64,000 nt of DNA from Brachycybe producta. Lineage: Eukaryota; Arthropoda; Diplopoda; Playtdesmida; Andrognathidae. Where the stretch lies: positions 9,884,321 to 9,948,320 of the forward strand of contig JAUPFP010000002.1 in NCBI GenBank assembly GCA_036925085.1. Reading direction: 5' to 3'. A program made the translations under genes and the position numbers. The notes under the pieces were generated by a model. That model was given only the letters and a program-made list of their open reading frames with translations. It ran no database searches and was not told the origin of the DNA. Shown piece after piece: positions 11,766-23,392 of the stretch. Every line of letters starts with the position of its first letter. Position 1 is the first letter of the stretch.

Positions 11766-11884
11766 AAAACTATTTTAAATCAAGAAAACACGCAGAAAAA
11801 AACTTTAATAACTTAATTTAAATAATGTATTCTATTTATTTTCATTTTTTCTGCCAAATAAACAGAATGGAATTATTTAAGATG

Positions 11885-11963
11885 TTTTTTCATGAGTTTT
11901 GAAACTTCTGAAACTGCAGAATATGCAGTTTCAGAAGTTTCAAATCACAACACTCATGAAAAA
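11885..11963. repeat. Hairpin, GAAACTTCTGAAACTGCA arms
   Basis: TTTTGAAACTTCTGAAACTG is followed almost at once by its inverse CAGTTTCAGAAGTTTCAAA; CATGAG and CTCATG sit further out. A half-copy (TCAGAAGTTTCCAAATCAAC) occurs near 43545. Confidence 0.75.
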
Positions 11964-11974
11964 TTGTGTTTTAT

Positions 11975-12185
11975 AAACTAGAACTAGCTGAAACATTTAA
12001 TAGCAATTTCATGTTTGATATCTTTCAAAATAAACATTTTGTAGACAAAAAAAAAACAATCTTGTCATTTTCAAACTCATTTAAAAATCTTAGTTTGAAA
12101 GATATCAACATTCAAATACGCTCTTAAGTGATTGAGCTACCCTTCTAGTTTCTTAACAAAATACTTTCCATGTTTCTCTTAATTT
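11975..12185. mobile_element. Family A element, partial
   Basis: TTGATATCTTTCAAAATAAA and TTGAAAGATATCAACATTC form the inner palindrome. The right arm CTACCCTTCTAGTTTCTTA and TTTCTCTTAATTTTG matches the family. The left outer arm is missing. Confidence 0.65.
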
Positions 12186-12882
12186 TGATCTATAGAGAGA
12201 GATCTAATAGAAAATTGGTGATTTTACACATTGTCTAGTAATTATGTGTACTAATTGATTTTCTCAAAACACACCTTTGACGAAATATAGCCTCTAAGTG
12301 TTTTTTTTTTCTTTCTAGTTTTTTATCAAGATTTTGCTTTTAATTATAAACGTTAAACTAAGAAGGGTAGAGAGAAGTATTAAAAGAAGAAGAGAAAGCC
12401 AAATAATAAAATGTTAAGTTCTTTATGCCCTTAAAGATTAACTTCCTACTCAAAAAAGGAAAGGATTTTTTTTAGATTTCTTCTTCTTTTAGGGCAATCA
12501 CTAGAGGATATTATTATTATTATTACATGTATTTTTATTGCTAGCATCTTCATTCATTCACTTTCCATTGCTTTGAATTGTTAGAAAAATAGGGAGAATG
12601 GAACGAAGGTTTTTCTTCTTATTCTTTTGGTATAAAGAGATGAAAAGTAATGAATGTTAGAAGAGACCCCCAAATAGACCTACTTTAGAACAATTTGTCT
12701 TTAGAAAAAAAAAATACATCCTCTTTTTTATTATCTATCAGTTTTCTTATTTCTTATCATATAATATCTTATTATATTTCTCTCTCTTTGTAATTTACTC
12801 CAGAGAGAATTTTTGACTAAGTTCTCACAGGTATCTTTTAAAACCTTCCCCCCCCCCCCTCTCATTTTTTTTAGGTATATAT

Positions 12883-13172
12883 GTTACTGTCAATCTGCGG
12901 AATCAGTCAATCTGCAGGTTACCTAGGGAATTCTGCAAAACAACCAACCTGCTAGTGAATCTGCAAAATTCAATGCATTTTAGATGTTGAATTTTGCAGA
13001 TTCACTAGCAAGTTGGTGGTTATGCAATCTGCAAATCCACCAAACTCCTAGTCAATCTGCAAAATTCAATGCATTTTAGGTGTTGAATTTTGCAAATTCA
13101 CTAGCAGATTGGTTGTTTTGCAGATTGCTTAGGCAATACGCAGATTGACTGATTCCGCAGATTGACAGTAAC
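12883..13172. mobile_element. Family B palindrome with GTTACTGTCAATCTGCGG ends, copy 1
   Basis: The left GTTACTGTCAATCTGCGGAA is exactly inverted at the right (TTCCGCAGATTGACAGTAAC). The interior is built almost wholly from AATCTGCAA/TTGCAGATT units and CACTAGCA motifs in both orientations. Flanks are TATATA on both sides. Confidence 0.8.
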
Positions 13173-13847
13173 CTATATATAAATATAATTCTGTTCGTTA
13201 TTGTCTTTTATGTTTAATTAATGCAGTTTTTATTGTCTTTTTTGGTCTAAGATCTGGTCTATTGTTTGATGTGTTGTTGTTTTTTTTCGTCTTCTTTTGA
13301 ATAAGAAAAAAAACCATCATCATAATATCATAATAATAATCATAAGCGTCTATTCTTTATATGAAACTCAATTATTTAATGGTTTGTTTTTAGGTTTTGA
13401 TGTTTGAAAGTTAAAAAAAAGGGGGAGAGAAAGAAAATGGTGTTTAAAGGTGTATGTAATGTTGTTCATTTATGTATGTAAGTACTAAGTAGGCCCTACT
13501 TTTCATTAAAACATGATAAAAGGTAATGTTAAGACTGTAATATAAGCAAATAGATTTTCCCCCCTTTTTTCTCTCCCTGAAGAATATCATGTATTACACA
13601 CACATACATAGTTTACTTTTAATGTCTTAAAGTATTTATGCCCATTGTAATAGCGTGTCCTTATATAAAATTCCTAAAGGGGTCATGTGGACTAACATCA
13701 ACAATCAATTCTAAAAGGTGTTTTTCTGTTTGTCTGTTTACAAGCAAACAACCAACTACCACATTTGGAAAATGTTCTTTAAGCTTGTTGAAGATGCACT
13801 TCATTTCTAGTTTATTTTGGACGTTTTCGTTAATGGGCTTTCATTGC

Positions 13848-13849
<2 letters not shown>

Positions 13850-13894
<45 letters not shown>

Positions 13895-13918
13895 ATTCTC
13901 TCTCTCTCTCTCTCTTTT
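13850..13918. repeat. (CT)n microsatellite
   Basis: Two CT tracts separated by GCCATT. Pyrimidines are on the plus strand. Confidence 0.9.
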
Positions 13919-14094
13919 CCCCTCTTAGTACAACAGTTTTTAATTAGTTTAGGTCCTAAATCCAAACCTGGTTCATTTGAAACCATTATAATAATTAGAA
14001 TTTTAAATCATTAGGTTTTATGCTGTGTTTATAGTTGGTATTTCCACAAGGACCGATTCGTATTGGTGTATTCCAGCTGGAACGATTCTAACTG

Positions 14095-14440
14095 GGACTA
14101 CAGCAAGGGTTGGAGATAGAGGCTAACAACTTAAATAGCATAAATCATATGCATTTGTAGCGGAATAAAGCGCAAATAAATAGGATTTCCAAATGGTAAG
14201 GAATGGATTTAAATTTGAAATAGTTTATTTTAAAACACAAATTTTAGTAGGCCTACTTTTGGGGTTAAATTCGTTCCACTTACTATTTCAGTTGCAGCAG
14301 AAGACATTGCAATTGTTATTGGGTTTATATATCTTTGGGTTTTGACAATGCATTTCGCATGCTGCAATTAGACTTTTTTCCCTCTGCCATAGGTCTTCTT
14401 GGCTGCTTGCAGAGTAATTTTTGAAATTGTCATATGTTGT
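14095..14440. mobile_element. Half copy of the 10.1 kb palindrome plus family G repeat
   Basis: GGTTGGAGATAGAGGCTAAC and AAATGGTAAGGAATGGATTT match the left half of the element at 10148. It continues into a segment (14285-14440: ACAATGCATTTCGCATG, CTTGGCTGCTTGCAGA) that recurs at 34275-34400. Confidence 0.5.
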
Positions 14441-14539
14441 GCAATTTGAATTTAAGTCTAGGAGGACGTCATTGTGAAATGTGGACTATAAACGCGGCAG
14501 TTGTTGTTCTACTCTCATCACAAGTAATTTTTTAGAAGA

Positions 14540-15040
14540 AATTCAAAGTTTATTAGAAACTAGAAGAGTAAAGAAATCAAATAGAAGTAATGTAATGAAA
14601 ATATTTTTGTTTCTCCAAATAAATGTTATATTCTAGTTTGTAACATCAAATTTAATGAAAAAACATTAAATCTTGTCTTTGAAAAATTCAATGTTTTATT
14701 ATAAACTAGAATATAAAAATAAGAGTGACTTAAAATTAATCTATCTTAATTTATCTTTCAAAATAAATGTTTTATGGTTTAAGGCAAAAAAGAATCATGT
14801 TTTTTCAACCAATTAGGCTGCTTAGAGGCTAGATCTCTTTTATTGCGTGGACTTAGAATTAACTTCAGATTTCACCTAGAGTTAAGCCTCTAACCAGTCT
14901 TCTTTGATTGCAAAAAGCATAATTATTTTTTTGCCTTTAAACAATGTAACATTCATTTTTGAAAGATAAAATTATGAAATTAGTTTCAAGTCATTCTTAT
15001 TTCTATTCTAGTTTATAATAAAACACTGAGGTTGTTTTTC
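14540..15040. repeat. Long diverged inverted repeat
   Basis: TTATTATAAACTAGAATA, AAATAAGAGTGACTT and TTTATCTTTCAAAATAAATG on the left are mirrored on the right by TTCATTTTTGAAAGATAAA, AAGTCATTCTTATTT and TTCTAGTTTATAATAAAACA. Near the centre, AGAGGCTAG is mirrored by TAAGCCTCT. Confidence 0.65.
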
Positions 15041-15671
15041 CCATTCTAGTTAAGATGAAATTTACTATTTTTCTAATGCCGCAATAAATAAAATAATTCA
15101 AGAAATTTCATTTTGATTCATTTTTAGCATTTGTTAACTTTCTAGTTTTTTGTCATTACTACAACTGTTATGCCATCTAGTGAATTTTTATGTAAGCTAC
15201 ATTTTGATATTATTTTTTGATCTTATTATGGGTTATATTCGAATGGCCATTAAATTCAGTTTTTTTTTTAAAAAAAACGTGTTTCATGGCAACAAACGAC
15301 TTTGAACAGAAATGAATTTATATTTTTCTAGTTTTTTATGTCCTGTAGAAATATTTTTGTTTCAATAACTATGCATAATGATGTTTATGCAAATCCTTAA
15401 TAGAGAGTGAGAGAGAACCCAGTCTGGATGTGTTTTTTTTTTCCTTTCTTCAATTCCATCCTTTTTTTTTTTCATTCTTCCTCATCATTTCAGTTTTTCA
15501 AAAAAATAACAATCTCCAAAATTAGCCAACAAATATATATTTTTTTTCATCTTCTTTTTCTGTATTTACTGATGCAGAATCCTCCATAAGTTCCAGTACA
15601 TTTAATTTACTCGGTCTTGCGTTGATAATGGTAACCCAAATTATCTCCGTATTTAGCATCGTCGTTTTTAC

Positions 15672-15708
<37 letters not shown>
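15672..15708. repeat. (TA)n microsatellite
   Basis: Uninterrupted TA run, followed by CACATATTG. Confidence 0.9.
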
Positions 15709-15710
<2 letters not shown>

Positions 15711-15904
15711 ATATTGAAAAGAGTTGACACATGTGTGTGTGGGTCCTTTTTCCTTTTACTTTCTATTCAAAATTTCCATCAATAGAATTCATTCTATTTT
15801 ATATACTTTATATAAAAAGCACATTTTTTAAAAAAGTTTTATTGTAATAATTTAGACAGCTGTTGACAGAAAATACCTTTTTTAAATCATTTTTAATGTT
15901 GTTT

Positions 15905-16265
15905 TTTACTCTTCTAGTTTTGAAAATACTTCAGAAGCAACATTAAGAAGATTCGGAAAGTGTTTTTAAAACTAGAAAAGCAAATGAATTACTTAAGATG
16001 GGGTTGAAGTGTAAACGCCCTTCGAGGTCTGTTAGTTTTTGCTCTTCTAGTTTCTAAAATACTTCAGAAGCAACATTAAGAAGAAATACAAAGTGTTTTG
16101 AAAACTAGAAAAGCAAATGAATTACTTAAGATGGTTTTGTGTAAAAGCTCTTCGAGCTCTGCTAGTTTTTACTCTTCTAGTTTCTAGAATACTTCAGAAG
16201 CAACATTAAGAAGAAACTGAAAGTGTTTTTAAAACTAGAAAAGTAAATCAAGAAGCAACTCAAGA
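15905..16265. repeat. Three tandem units of about 130 bases, family A derived
   Basis: CTCTTCTAGTTT recurs at about 15909, 16042 and 16172. Each is followed by ATACTTCAGAAGCAACATTA, AAACTAGAAAAGCAAATGAA and, in the first two units, TACTTAAGATGG and CTTCGAG. The pieces are family A arm sequences, so the array grew from a family A fragment. Confidence 0.75.
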
Positions 16266-16269
16266 AGCT

Positions 16270-17255
16270 TGCTAAGTATGAGGCGCCTTTAATGTCAAAA
16301 TTTCAGTAATTGATCAAAAATTGAATTACTCCTGAAAAAATTTGTCTGAAAATATTGCGTTGACATTAAAAAAAAAACATCTCACCTTCTGGATTCGCTT
16401 CAAAAGCGCTAACGAAGTGAAAGCAAGCATTTGCGTGGGTGTAAACGATTGTGTTGCACTTTCAAGCACTTTCTTTTCATATTTGTGGCTCAAAAGGTCA
16501 TTCAGCTTGACCACCCCCTTTTTTTTATAGGCCTTTAAGGCATCGTTGTCCGTCCATATATCTGTATCAAGTTGATATCGGTGTAAACTGAATAATAATA
16601 TTACAATTGATGCTTTTCTTTGCGTTTTCTTGTTGCCATTGGTATGAATTTTATATAGAAACTATACAGAAGGGAGAACACATAACAATGGGTACATTGA
16701 CATTGATATAAAAAAAATAGTGATGGGCAATCTTATGAGATTTATTTTATTGAAATATTTCATGAAATTTATGAAATATATCAACAAACTTCTTAAATAC
16801 AATTTAAAATAATTTCTGTCACTACTTCTAGCTTTAAAATTTGAGGAGAAAATTTGACTGGAATTTAAGTTGCATTTTCTGAAAAGCTATTTTTTCTACT
16901 ACACACACACTATATATGCATAATGACAGATGTGTGTGACGTGTACAAAGTGGAAGATGCAACCCAATTGTGTGAATCTCTTTTCTTTATGATTAATGGA
17001 TGGGGGAGATTCTTTAACAGGTTCGAGCGCAAATTTAGTACTTCCTTGATTTCCTCATCGATTTGCGTATTTTTCTATGTAAAAAAATATACAGTAGCAG
17101 CTGCTACTGCTACTGTTAAAACATTTGTACAAGCTGAGAAACGATCGTACTTGGTTAGTGGTTGTCTTTAAAAAGTAAGCAGAAAGTACGGCATCTTTTT
17201 TTGTTTTTATCATTATACTAAGAGTGGTGCTGGTAAAACATCCGAGTTGTCTTAT
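16270..17255. other. Spacer, no supported gene
   Basis: Opposing frames at 16326-16530 and an 82-codon frame at 16923-17171 have no recognisable domain. CAGTAGCAGCTGCTACTGCTACTG at about 17093 is a short palindromic CAG/CTG patch. Confidence 0.4.
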
Positions 17256-17686
17256 GGCGCAGTCACACTAGGCTGGTTTCCCAGCCGCTGGTTGCTGCTG
17301 GCTGGTTGTAGCGCTCTAGCAGCATAGTCTGAACTGCTACTAGCAGCTGCTTTCTCCAGCGGGCTAGTGATTTTAACAGCGGCTGGTGAAGTTGGACATG
17401 TCCAACTTTAGCAGCTACCAGCTGGTCATGTGACTCCCTTCCTGCTGCTTCCATCTAGTGTGAACTTTTTGTTGCTAGTAGTGGCACTAGTGGGCAGTTG
17501 AAACTCCACTGCTTGGGTTGGTTGTTGTTAGAGTTTGTGTTTTTGCAAGACGGTGATTGGATGACTTGCACTGCTAATACCATCAGTGACTGGACAAGTG
17601 CGAACCCAAAGCAGCTGCTGCTTGCTGTTGCTGCTAATAGCCAGCAGCAACCAGTGGCTTGTAAACCAGCCTAGTGTGACTGCGCC
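17256..17686. mobile_element. Terminal-inverted-repeat element with GGCGCAGTCACACTAG ends
   Basis: GGCGCAGTCACACTAGGCTG on the left is the exact inverse of CAGCCTAGTGTGACTGCGCC on the right. The interior is rich in GCTGCTGG/CAGCAGC motifs and has the central palindrome AGTTGGACATGTCCAACT. The GC content is clearly above that of the surroundings. No transposase frame. Confidence 0.75.
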
Positions 17687-17689
17687 TTT

Positions 17690-18040
17690 AGAGACTTTTG
17701 CATACGAACCACTTTCGAACCACTTGCTCGTGTGCGAAGGCCCGACGTCTTTTTATAGCAATACATCGTCAACCACAGTTCAGCCACTGACGACAACATT
17801 TTGCAGTCAAACTTGACCACTCAAAAGTGGTCCAAGTGCCAAGGCTCTTAGAGCTTTCACACATGAACCACTTTTCAGTTGTCGAATTCGACTGCAAAAT
17901 GAAGCGAGCGTTGTTGCTCGTATTGAAAGGTCTGAAGGATTTTCATAGCAATACATTGTCAACGACAGATCAACCACCGGTTGTCGTTTTCGACATCATT
18001 TTGTAGTCGAACTCAACCACTCAAAAGTGGTTCGTGTGCC
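17690..18040. mobile_element. Family F repeats, two or more inverted units
   Basis: Units pair CACACGAACCACTTTT-type and CAAAAGTGGTTCGTGTGCC-type ends around GACTGCAAAATGAAG / ACATTTTGCAGTC. Related sequence forms the outer part of the 44.3 kb palindrome and lies near 22220 and 26870. Confidence 0.55.
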
Positions 18041-18044
18041 TTAA

Positions 18045-18378
18045 AGACTCTTATAAGGTGCAAACGCTCCCTTCGAATTCAGTGATTATTTTGTCTTTGA
18101 GGAGCAAAAAATAAGGGGAAACTAGAAAGTGTTTTAGAAACTAGAATGGTAGCTTCATCACTTAAGGGTATTTTTATCTTTTAAAAATAAACTTTATTTC
18201 AAATTGACATATAAAGCTTATTTTGTAAGGTATCAACATGAAAATACATTTTAAGTGCTGGAGCTACCTTTCTAGTTTCTAAAACACAATTGAGTTTCTC
18301 TTCATTTTGCATCTGAAAGACAGAACAATCAAGATATCGAGAAGCGCGTTGACACTTTAAAAACCACCTTAAGATAGT
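18045..18378. mobile_element. Family A element
   Basis: A fairly complete copy. Left arm AAACTAGAAAGTGTTTTAGA and ATCACTTAAGGGTATTTTTA; centre; then TATCAACATGAAAATACATT, CTACCTTTCTAGTTTCTAAA and right terminus TTAAAAACCACCTTAAG. Confidence 0.75.
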
Positions 18379-18389
18379 CATTTTTTATA

Positions 18390-19015
18390 ATAAGACTAGA
18401 CGTTTTACGTGCCCATTCTAGTAAATAAGAGCACTAAGAAGCGATTTTTTTTATTAAAAAAATCTGTTGTGTTGGAACTTTGAAGAAGAAGAAGAAGAAG
18501 GAGGAAGGAAAAGGGTAATTCTTCTTAAGATAAATCTGCAATGGCGCTCCATTTTATAACATCCCACCACCCAGGGTTAAATCACCATTGATTTTTTTTC
18601 ATCTCTGGGTATTTTTTTCTTCTTAGGCAGACAGTTTTTTCTTTTTAGCTCTTCAAATAATATGGCAGTTTGAAGCATTAGGCCCATTCATTTATCACTT
18701 TTTTTTGCTTTAAGATGTAGCATCCCTGTTATTATTAGAAAAAAGCAAAAAAAAAACCTATTTACTCGGTAGAGGGCGTATTTGATACATCTAATTTATC
18801 CTCAATAAAAGAGATAAAGATGGGAGGGGGGGTAAATGTTGTTTAATTTTTTTTTTGTCTTCTGTTTTTGTTTTCAGGTGGGGATTTAGAAGATAAAACC
18901 ACCAACTGTTTGTACAAATTGCATATTAAAATACAGGATGTTTTCAAAACATACACTATTTGTATAACAATGGCAACATAAAAAATGTTTTTTTTTCATT
19001 TAAGAATGCAAGTAA
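18390..19015. other. AT-rich spacer
   Basis: Short GAA-rich patch at 18483-18510 and a G-run near 18825. Nothing else supported. Confidence 0.5.
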
Positions 19016-19021
19016 GATCAT

Positions 19022-19318
19022 TTATTTTGTCCCTGTAGCTTTTAGATGGCGCCACTAGCCCCACTTCTTCCTTTTTTTCCACGTGGCAAACTTTTAATTG
19101 CTTTAATTCTACACGTGCTCTCTCTTCACTTATATTGTGTTCTGGGTAAGTTTGTCACGTGCTTATAATTAAGATTGTTTTGGACGTGGCTTTTACAGCT
19201 AAAAGACTACATTCTATTTCAACTAATTGGCGACGAGTGTAGTTTGCCACCTCAGCGGAGGTTGCAGGCGCCATCTACCTTGCAATTTACACAAGTATTT
19301 TGTCAGTGGAACCCCTTT
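19022..19318 (-). mobile_element. Family D element, copy 1 (inverted)
   Basis: Family D is a roughly 300-base non-coding repeat. In this orientation it runs from TAGATGGCGCCACTAGCC through CCACGTGGCAAACTTTTAAT, ACACGTGCTCTCTCTTCAC and GTTTGTCACGTGCTTATAAT to GCAGGCGCCATCTACCTTGC. AGATGGCGCC near each end is inverted. It recurs at 23083, 31788, 49163 and 51918. Confidence 0.75.
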
Positions 19319-19839
19319 TAATTTATTTCCTTTAGTAGCACCTTGTATTCTGATTATATGAAAACAATTTCAAGATAATGTAATAAAGGGAATTGAGTTT
19401 CACATTAAAAAAAACTAGGCTTTTAGACAAATAAAATTAAGTTTTTTTTTCAGCTCTTGTTGTTAAATTGTTTATTTTAATTGGCCTTTTTTTCTTACAA
19501 TTTTTCTTTGCAATTTTATTTTTTTGAAGATCTATTCGATTTTTCAAATATTAAAAGACCAATAATAGTTTATAAACCCAGACTACTTGAGTTTCTTTTT
19601 AAGTAAAAAAAAAAATGCAAAAATGTAGAATGGCTTTTGTATAAGGATTAAGAAATCTAGGCTTATGTTTATTGATGTGTTATTTCTGAGCTTTTTGTTT
19701 TAAATATAAAAACAGCATCAGAGAGTATTAATAGATAAAAGTACTCTCTCTTTTTTGGTTAGTTCAATGTGAAATGAATTCAATGGAGAAAAGAGAAAAG
19801 ATAAAGATTGCTCATAAAAGTTGTATTTGTGTTTTAAGA

Positions 19840-19840
<1 letters not shown>

Positions 19841-19922
<82 letters not shown>
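19841..19922. repeat. (CT)n microsatellite, about 80 bases
   Basis: Nearly perfect CT tract with pyrimidines on the plus strand. The 72-codon frame over it is a repeat translation. Confidence 0.95.
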
Positions 19923-19924
<2 letters not shown>

Positions 19925-20388
19925 TATGTCTTTTTAGTCTTTTTCTTAGAGACAAAGAAAATAATATTGTTTGTTTGGAATTGATCTGCTAACTTTTCTT
20001 TTAACAAAACAACAAAAATCCACCATTTGTTTTCATCAATTTCAATCCTTCTTTTTCCTTGTCGTTTTTTTTTCTTCTTCTGAGCAAATTAATCATGTGA
20101 TTCTTAGGTGTATTTTTCTAATTAGAAACCTCATTTCTTTGAAGACAAGATTAAGATTAGTTTGGAAATAAGTTTTAGCTTAAAAAACAGGATCTTTTTT
20201 TTGTTTTGTTTTTCCTGTTAAGTTTCACACACCTCAACCCTTGTTGTTTTACTATGAGAGCGCCAAATTCGGAAACTTAAAGACTTATTTCTTTGTACTG
20301 TGTTAACAATCTTGAAGGTTGATTGATCTGCTTTTCTATACACAAACAATAAAGAATTTCCGGATGAGCTTAATTATGTCATGTTCAT

Positions 20389-20390
<2 letters not shown>

Positions 20391-20442
<52 letters not shown>

Positions 20443-20443
20443 A
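20391..20443. repeat. (TA)n microsatellite
   Basis: TA run ending TATGTATATA. Confidence 0.9.
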
Positions 20444-20584
20444 GGCCAACGAAAACCTCATATGATTTAAGAGGTCATTGGTGCAAAAATGACGTCTACA
20501 CATATCTGATCTTTTTCACACTTGAAGGTCACTATATTTAATATAATTTTCTCAAGAAAACAAGTATGCAAATTGCTGTGTTCC

Positions 20585-20862
20585 TTTCCGGTCGAAATTA
20601 TTTCGGTCGACAAGCCTCAGGGATTGGATTTGAGGCTAACAGTGACGTCAATAAAAAGTAATAGGGAGCGGTGAGGAGCAAAATAGTTAGGTTCGGTTCG
20701 GTTTGGTTTGATTAGGATAGGTTAGGGAGAAAGGGTTATATTTTTTTTGGTAGCTCTTTCATTCACAACTCCCTATTACTTTTTATTGACGTCACTGTTA
20801 GCCTCCAAACCAATCCATGAGGCTTGTTGACCGAAATAATTTCGACCCAAAAGGATACCGCC
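20585..20862. mobile_element. Palindromic element with CRE octamer in both arms
   Basis: CGGTCGAAATTATTTCGGTC, AAGCCTC, GAGGCTAACAGTGACGTCAA and AAAGTAATAGGGAG on the left are inverted on the right (CTCCCTATTACTTTTT, TTGACGTCACTGTTAGCCTC, GACCGAAATAATTTCGACC). The arms are about 85 bases and the loop is TTGGTTTGATTAGG-like. Each arm holds TGACGTCA. Confidence 0.75.
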
Positions 20863-20969
20863 ATGCGAATTATTAGACGAATGGTTCCTTGAGAAGAGTA
20901 GGTGGAGTTAGTATAGTTTCCGGGGACGGGGTAAACGTCTATATGACGATACTGACTAATCAGTATCAT

Positions 20970-21160
20970 CATAGAAAGTGTGGAAATTAAAGAATTTTCA
21001 GGCCGATACAGAGTCCACTCTGTATTGGTATGAATTTTTCTCATTTTTCAACATTTTTATGGCTATTTTGTCTGTATAATATGGCAGACGTTTTCACCAT
21101 AAAAACCGCGCAAATTAAAAAATTTTCTGGCCGATACAGAGTCCATTCTATATCGTCATG
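20970..21160. repeat. Two direct repeats around GGCCGATACAGAGTCCA
   Basis: GGCCGATACAGAGTCCACTC at about 21001 and GGCCGATACAGAGTCCATTC at about 21130, each preceded by AAATTAAAGAATTTTC-like sequence. Each unit contains an ATACAGAGT/ACTCTGTAT inverted motif. Confidence 0.6.
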
Positions 21161-21254
21161 AAAATTCTTTACATTGCCGCACTTTCTAGTTCGTCCCTAG
21201 TTTCCGGACATGTTTTTTCCCCCAAATGCGCCCTGTATAACAATGATTCATATA

Positions 21255-21585
21255 CAGTGGAAACAGCTTGAAAGGACCAAAATATTTTTTTCGTGTTAAC
21301 CAATCTTCGTGTTAAAAAGAATTTGAACAACATATTGTATAATATATTTATGGTAAAACAAATAATGCGATAATTTAACTCGGTCTTAAAACATTTTCGT
21401 GTTTAAAAAAGGATTTTAAATAGATTTTTATTCATGAGACTAAAACATTTCTTTGTGTAATCCGAATATTTTCGTGTTATTCGTTTCGTCTTAAACGAAT
21501 TAAAATATATGAAAACCCTACTGAAGTACGGAACTGAACATATATATTTCGTGTTATTTTTTTCGTGTTAAAAGGTTTTCATTTT
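21255..21585. mobile_element. TACAGTGGAAAC element with many internal TTCGTGTTAA motifs
   Basis: TA precedes CAGTGGAAACAGCTTG. The right end AAAAGGTTTTCATTTTA is a mutated inverse (a better right end, AACGGTTTTCACTG then TA, occurs at 41126-41142). TTCGTGTTAA or close variants recur about eight times inside. TA target and CAGTG ends suggest a pogo/mariner relative. Confidence 0.55.
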
Positions 21586-21589
21586 ATTG

Positions 21590-22128
21590 TTAAAATAGAA
21601 TTTTGTAGTTAAAAAAAGGGAAGTTTTTCATTTGTCACTTGTGTGTCAGTAAATATAGAGTGTGGTCTTGCTTTTGGTCTTTTTTTTGTGTGTTGGTCTT
21701 CTACTGACCAATGGCTAGATGTGTCAATAGTGACATAAGACTAAACAGGTGACAAATTGAGCGAGTCACAATGTTAAAATGTTCTGTTCCCTCCTATACC
21801 CACATGTGTGACACAAAAAAAACCCCTTAAAAACCCTCCCAACTCCTTCTCACAAAAAAAGTCGTGGCTTTTGGAAGCAACCAATCAGGTCAAAAGCTGA
21901 GAATCCTCTAACCACAGACTATTTTTTTTTCTGCAGAAAAAGACAGAAAACCTGTGGGTGAATGAGGTGGAAGAGGAGGAAATGAAAAAGTCTATTACTA
22001 AGCTCTATGAAGAAGATAGTTTCTTAAAAGACAAATACACAAGTTGTAAATCAATCAAGATATTTTGGAAAGGGGGACCAAATTTCGAGTGTTTTTAGAG
22101 ACATCTATTGGTCAATAAAGAAACCATT
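21590..22128. other. Spacer
   Basis: No terminal repeats or gene signals recognised. Purine-rich patch near 21960-22000. Confidence 0.45.
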
Positions 22129-22130
22129 TA

Positions 22131-22613
22131 CAGTAGAATCTCGATTATCCGGAGTAAATTGAATCAGATGTACTGAAAGTCCAGATAATCCGGAAAATCG
22201 CTTTTTTTTACTTTAAGGGCTTTGGCACACAGGCCGTTTTTGAAACACTTTTCGACAATAAAAAGCTTGAAGGTCTGACACCGCAATGTATTTTCTATGA
22301 AAAGACGCCATCCTTGACAGACAGGCGCGGAGATTCAAGAGATTTAAGAGTTAAGGAAAGTGAGGTAATTTGAAAAAAGACGCCATTTTGCATCGATGAC
22401 AAAAAAGAAAACCATAAGAATGTTTCTTTTTCAAGTGTTGAGCTAAACAACAAACGACGTCCACACATCGTAAGCCTCAATCAAACAGATAAAGAACTAA
22501 ATCGTTTAAACGATGAACACATCGTAGAGTTTAAGGAAAGTTAGGTATGATAAAGGTCAGTCCAGATTATCCGGAAGTCCGGATTATCAAGAGTCAAGAT
22601 CTAATCGATATTC
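22131..22613. mobile_element. Tigger/pogo-like MITE, CAGTAGAATCTCGATTATCC end, with insert
   Basis: TA (22129-22130) precedes CAGTAGAATCTCGATTATCC. The right end is degenerate (CCGGATTATC..ATCGATATTCTAC). A second inner pair AGATAATCCGG / CCGGATTATC supports a terminal inverted repeat. Family F-like sequence (22218-22320) lies inside and is probably a later insertion. This terminus type is well known in pogo/Tigger elements. No transposase frame. Confidence 0.6.
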
Positions 22614-23082
22614 TACAATACTTGAATAGAACATAAACCTTTACCTATTTCCACCAATCACACTTAATAATTATTGTTCGTTCTAGACTGTAAACTAGTT
22701 AATTTAATCAAAATTGATTGAAACTGTACTAGTTTCTCTTTTCCTTTATGCGGTTGTTTACCCATTTATAAATCAATATCATTAATTAAAACAGGGTTTT
22801 TGTCTTTCTTTATTTCTTTCTTTCTTTCAAGAGATAAAAGTAGCAACAATAACAAGAAGAAGAGCGAAAAACTTTCAGAAAAGTTTAATTAACAAATGTA
22901 ATTTAAAGAAAACATTTTGCAATTAATCTGGAACTTTTCACTTTTCCCTGTCTTTAATTAGAAATCTATTCACGATTTTAAGCTTAAACTTTCAAGACAA
23001 ATTCTCTTTCTCTCTCTCTCTCACACCTGCTGTAATTTATATTGTTCATTTTCCTAAATTAGTAAAAACTTAAGAGGACTCC

Positions 23083-23392
23083 ATAGAAAAATACTTGGAA
23101 GGTAGATGGCGCTTGCAACCTCCTTAGATGACAAACTACACTCGCCACCAAATAAGTTGAAATAGAATGCAGCCTTTTTTAGCTCTAAAAGCGTCCAAAA
23201 TAACCTTAATTATCAGAGCAACGTGACAAACTTAACCCCAGAACACAATATAAGTGAAGAGAGAGCACGTGTAGAAATATGCAATGACGCAATTAAAAGT
23301 TTGCCACGTGGAAAAAAAAGGGAAGAAGGTGTGAAGTGTCACGTACATTTTTTATTGGAGGAGGGCAAGTGGCTCCATCTAATGCTACACGC
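23083..23392 (+). mobile_element. Family D element, copy 2
   Basis: Begins CATAGAAAAATACTTGGAAG, with GTAGATGGCGCTTGCAACC, GAGAGAGCACGTGTAGAAAT and GTTTGCCACGTGGAAAAA; ends near TCTAATGCTACACG. Confidence 0.75.

Noticed and set aside
17256-17686. CAG/CTG-rich segment considered as a coding exon
   Set aside because: It lies between perfect terminal inverted repeats and lacks splice sites; better explained as a transposable element.
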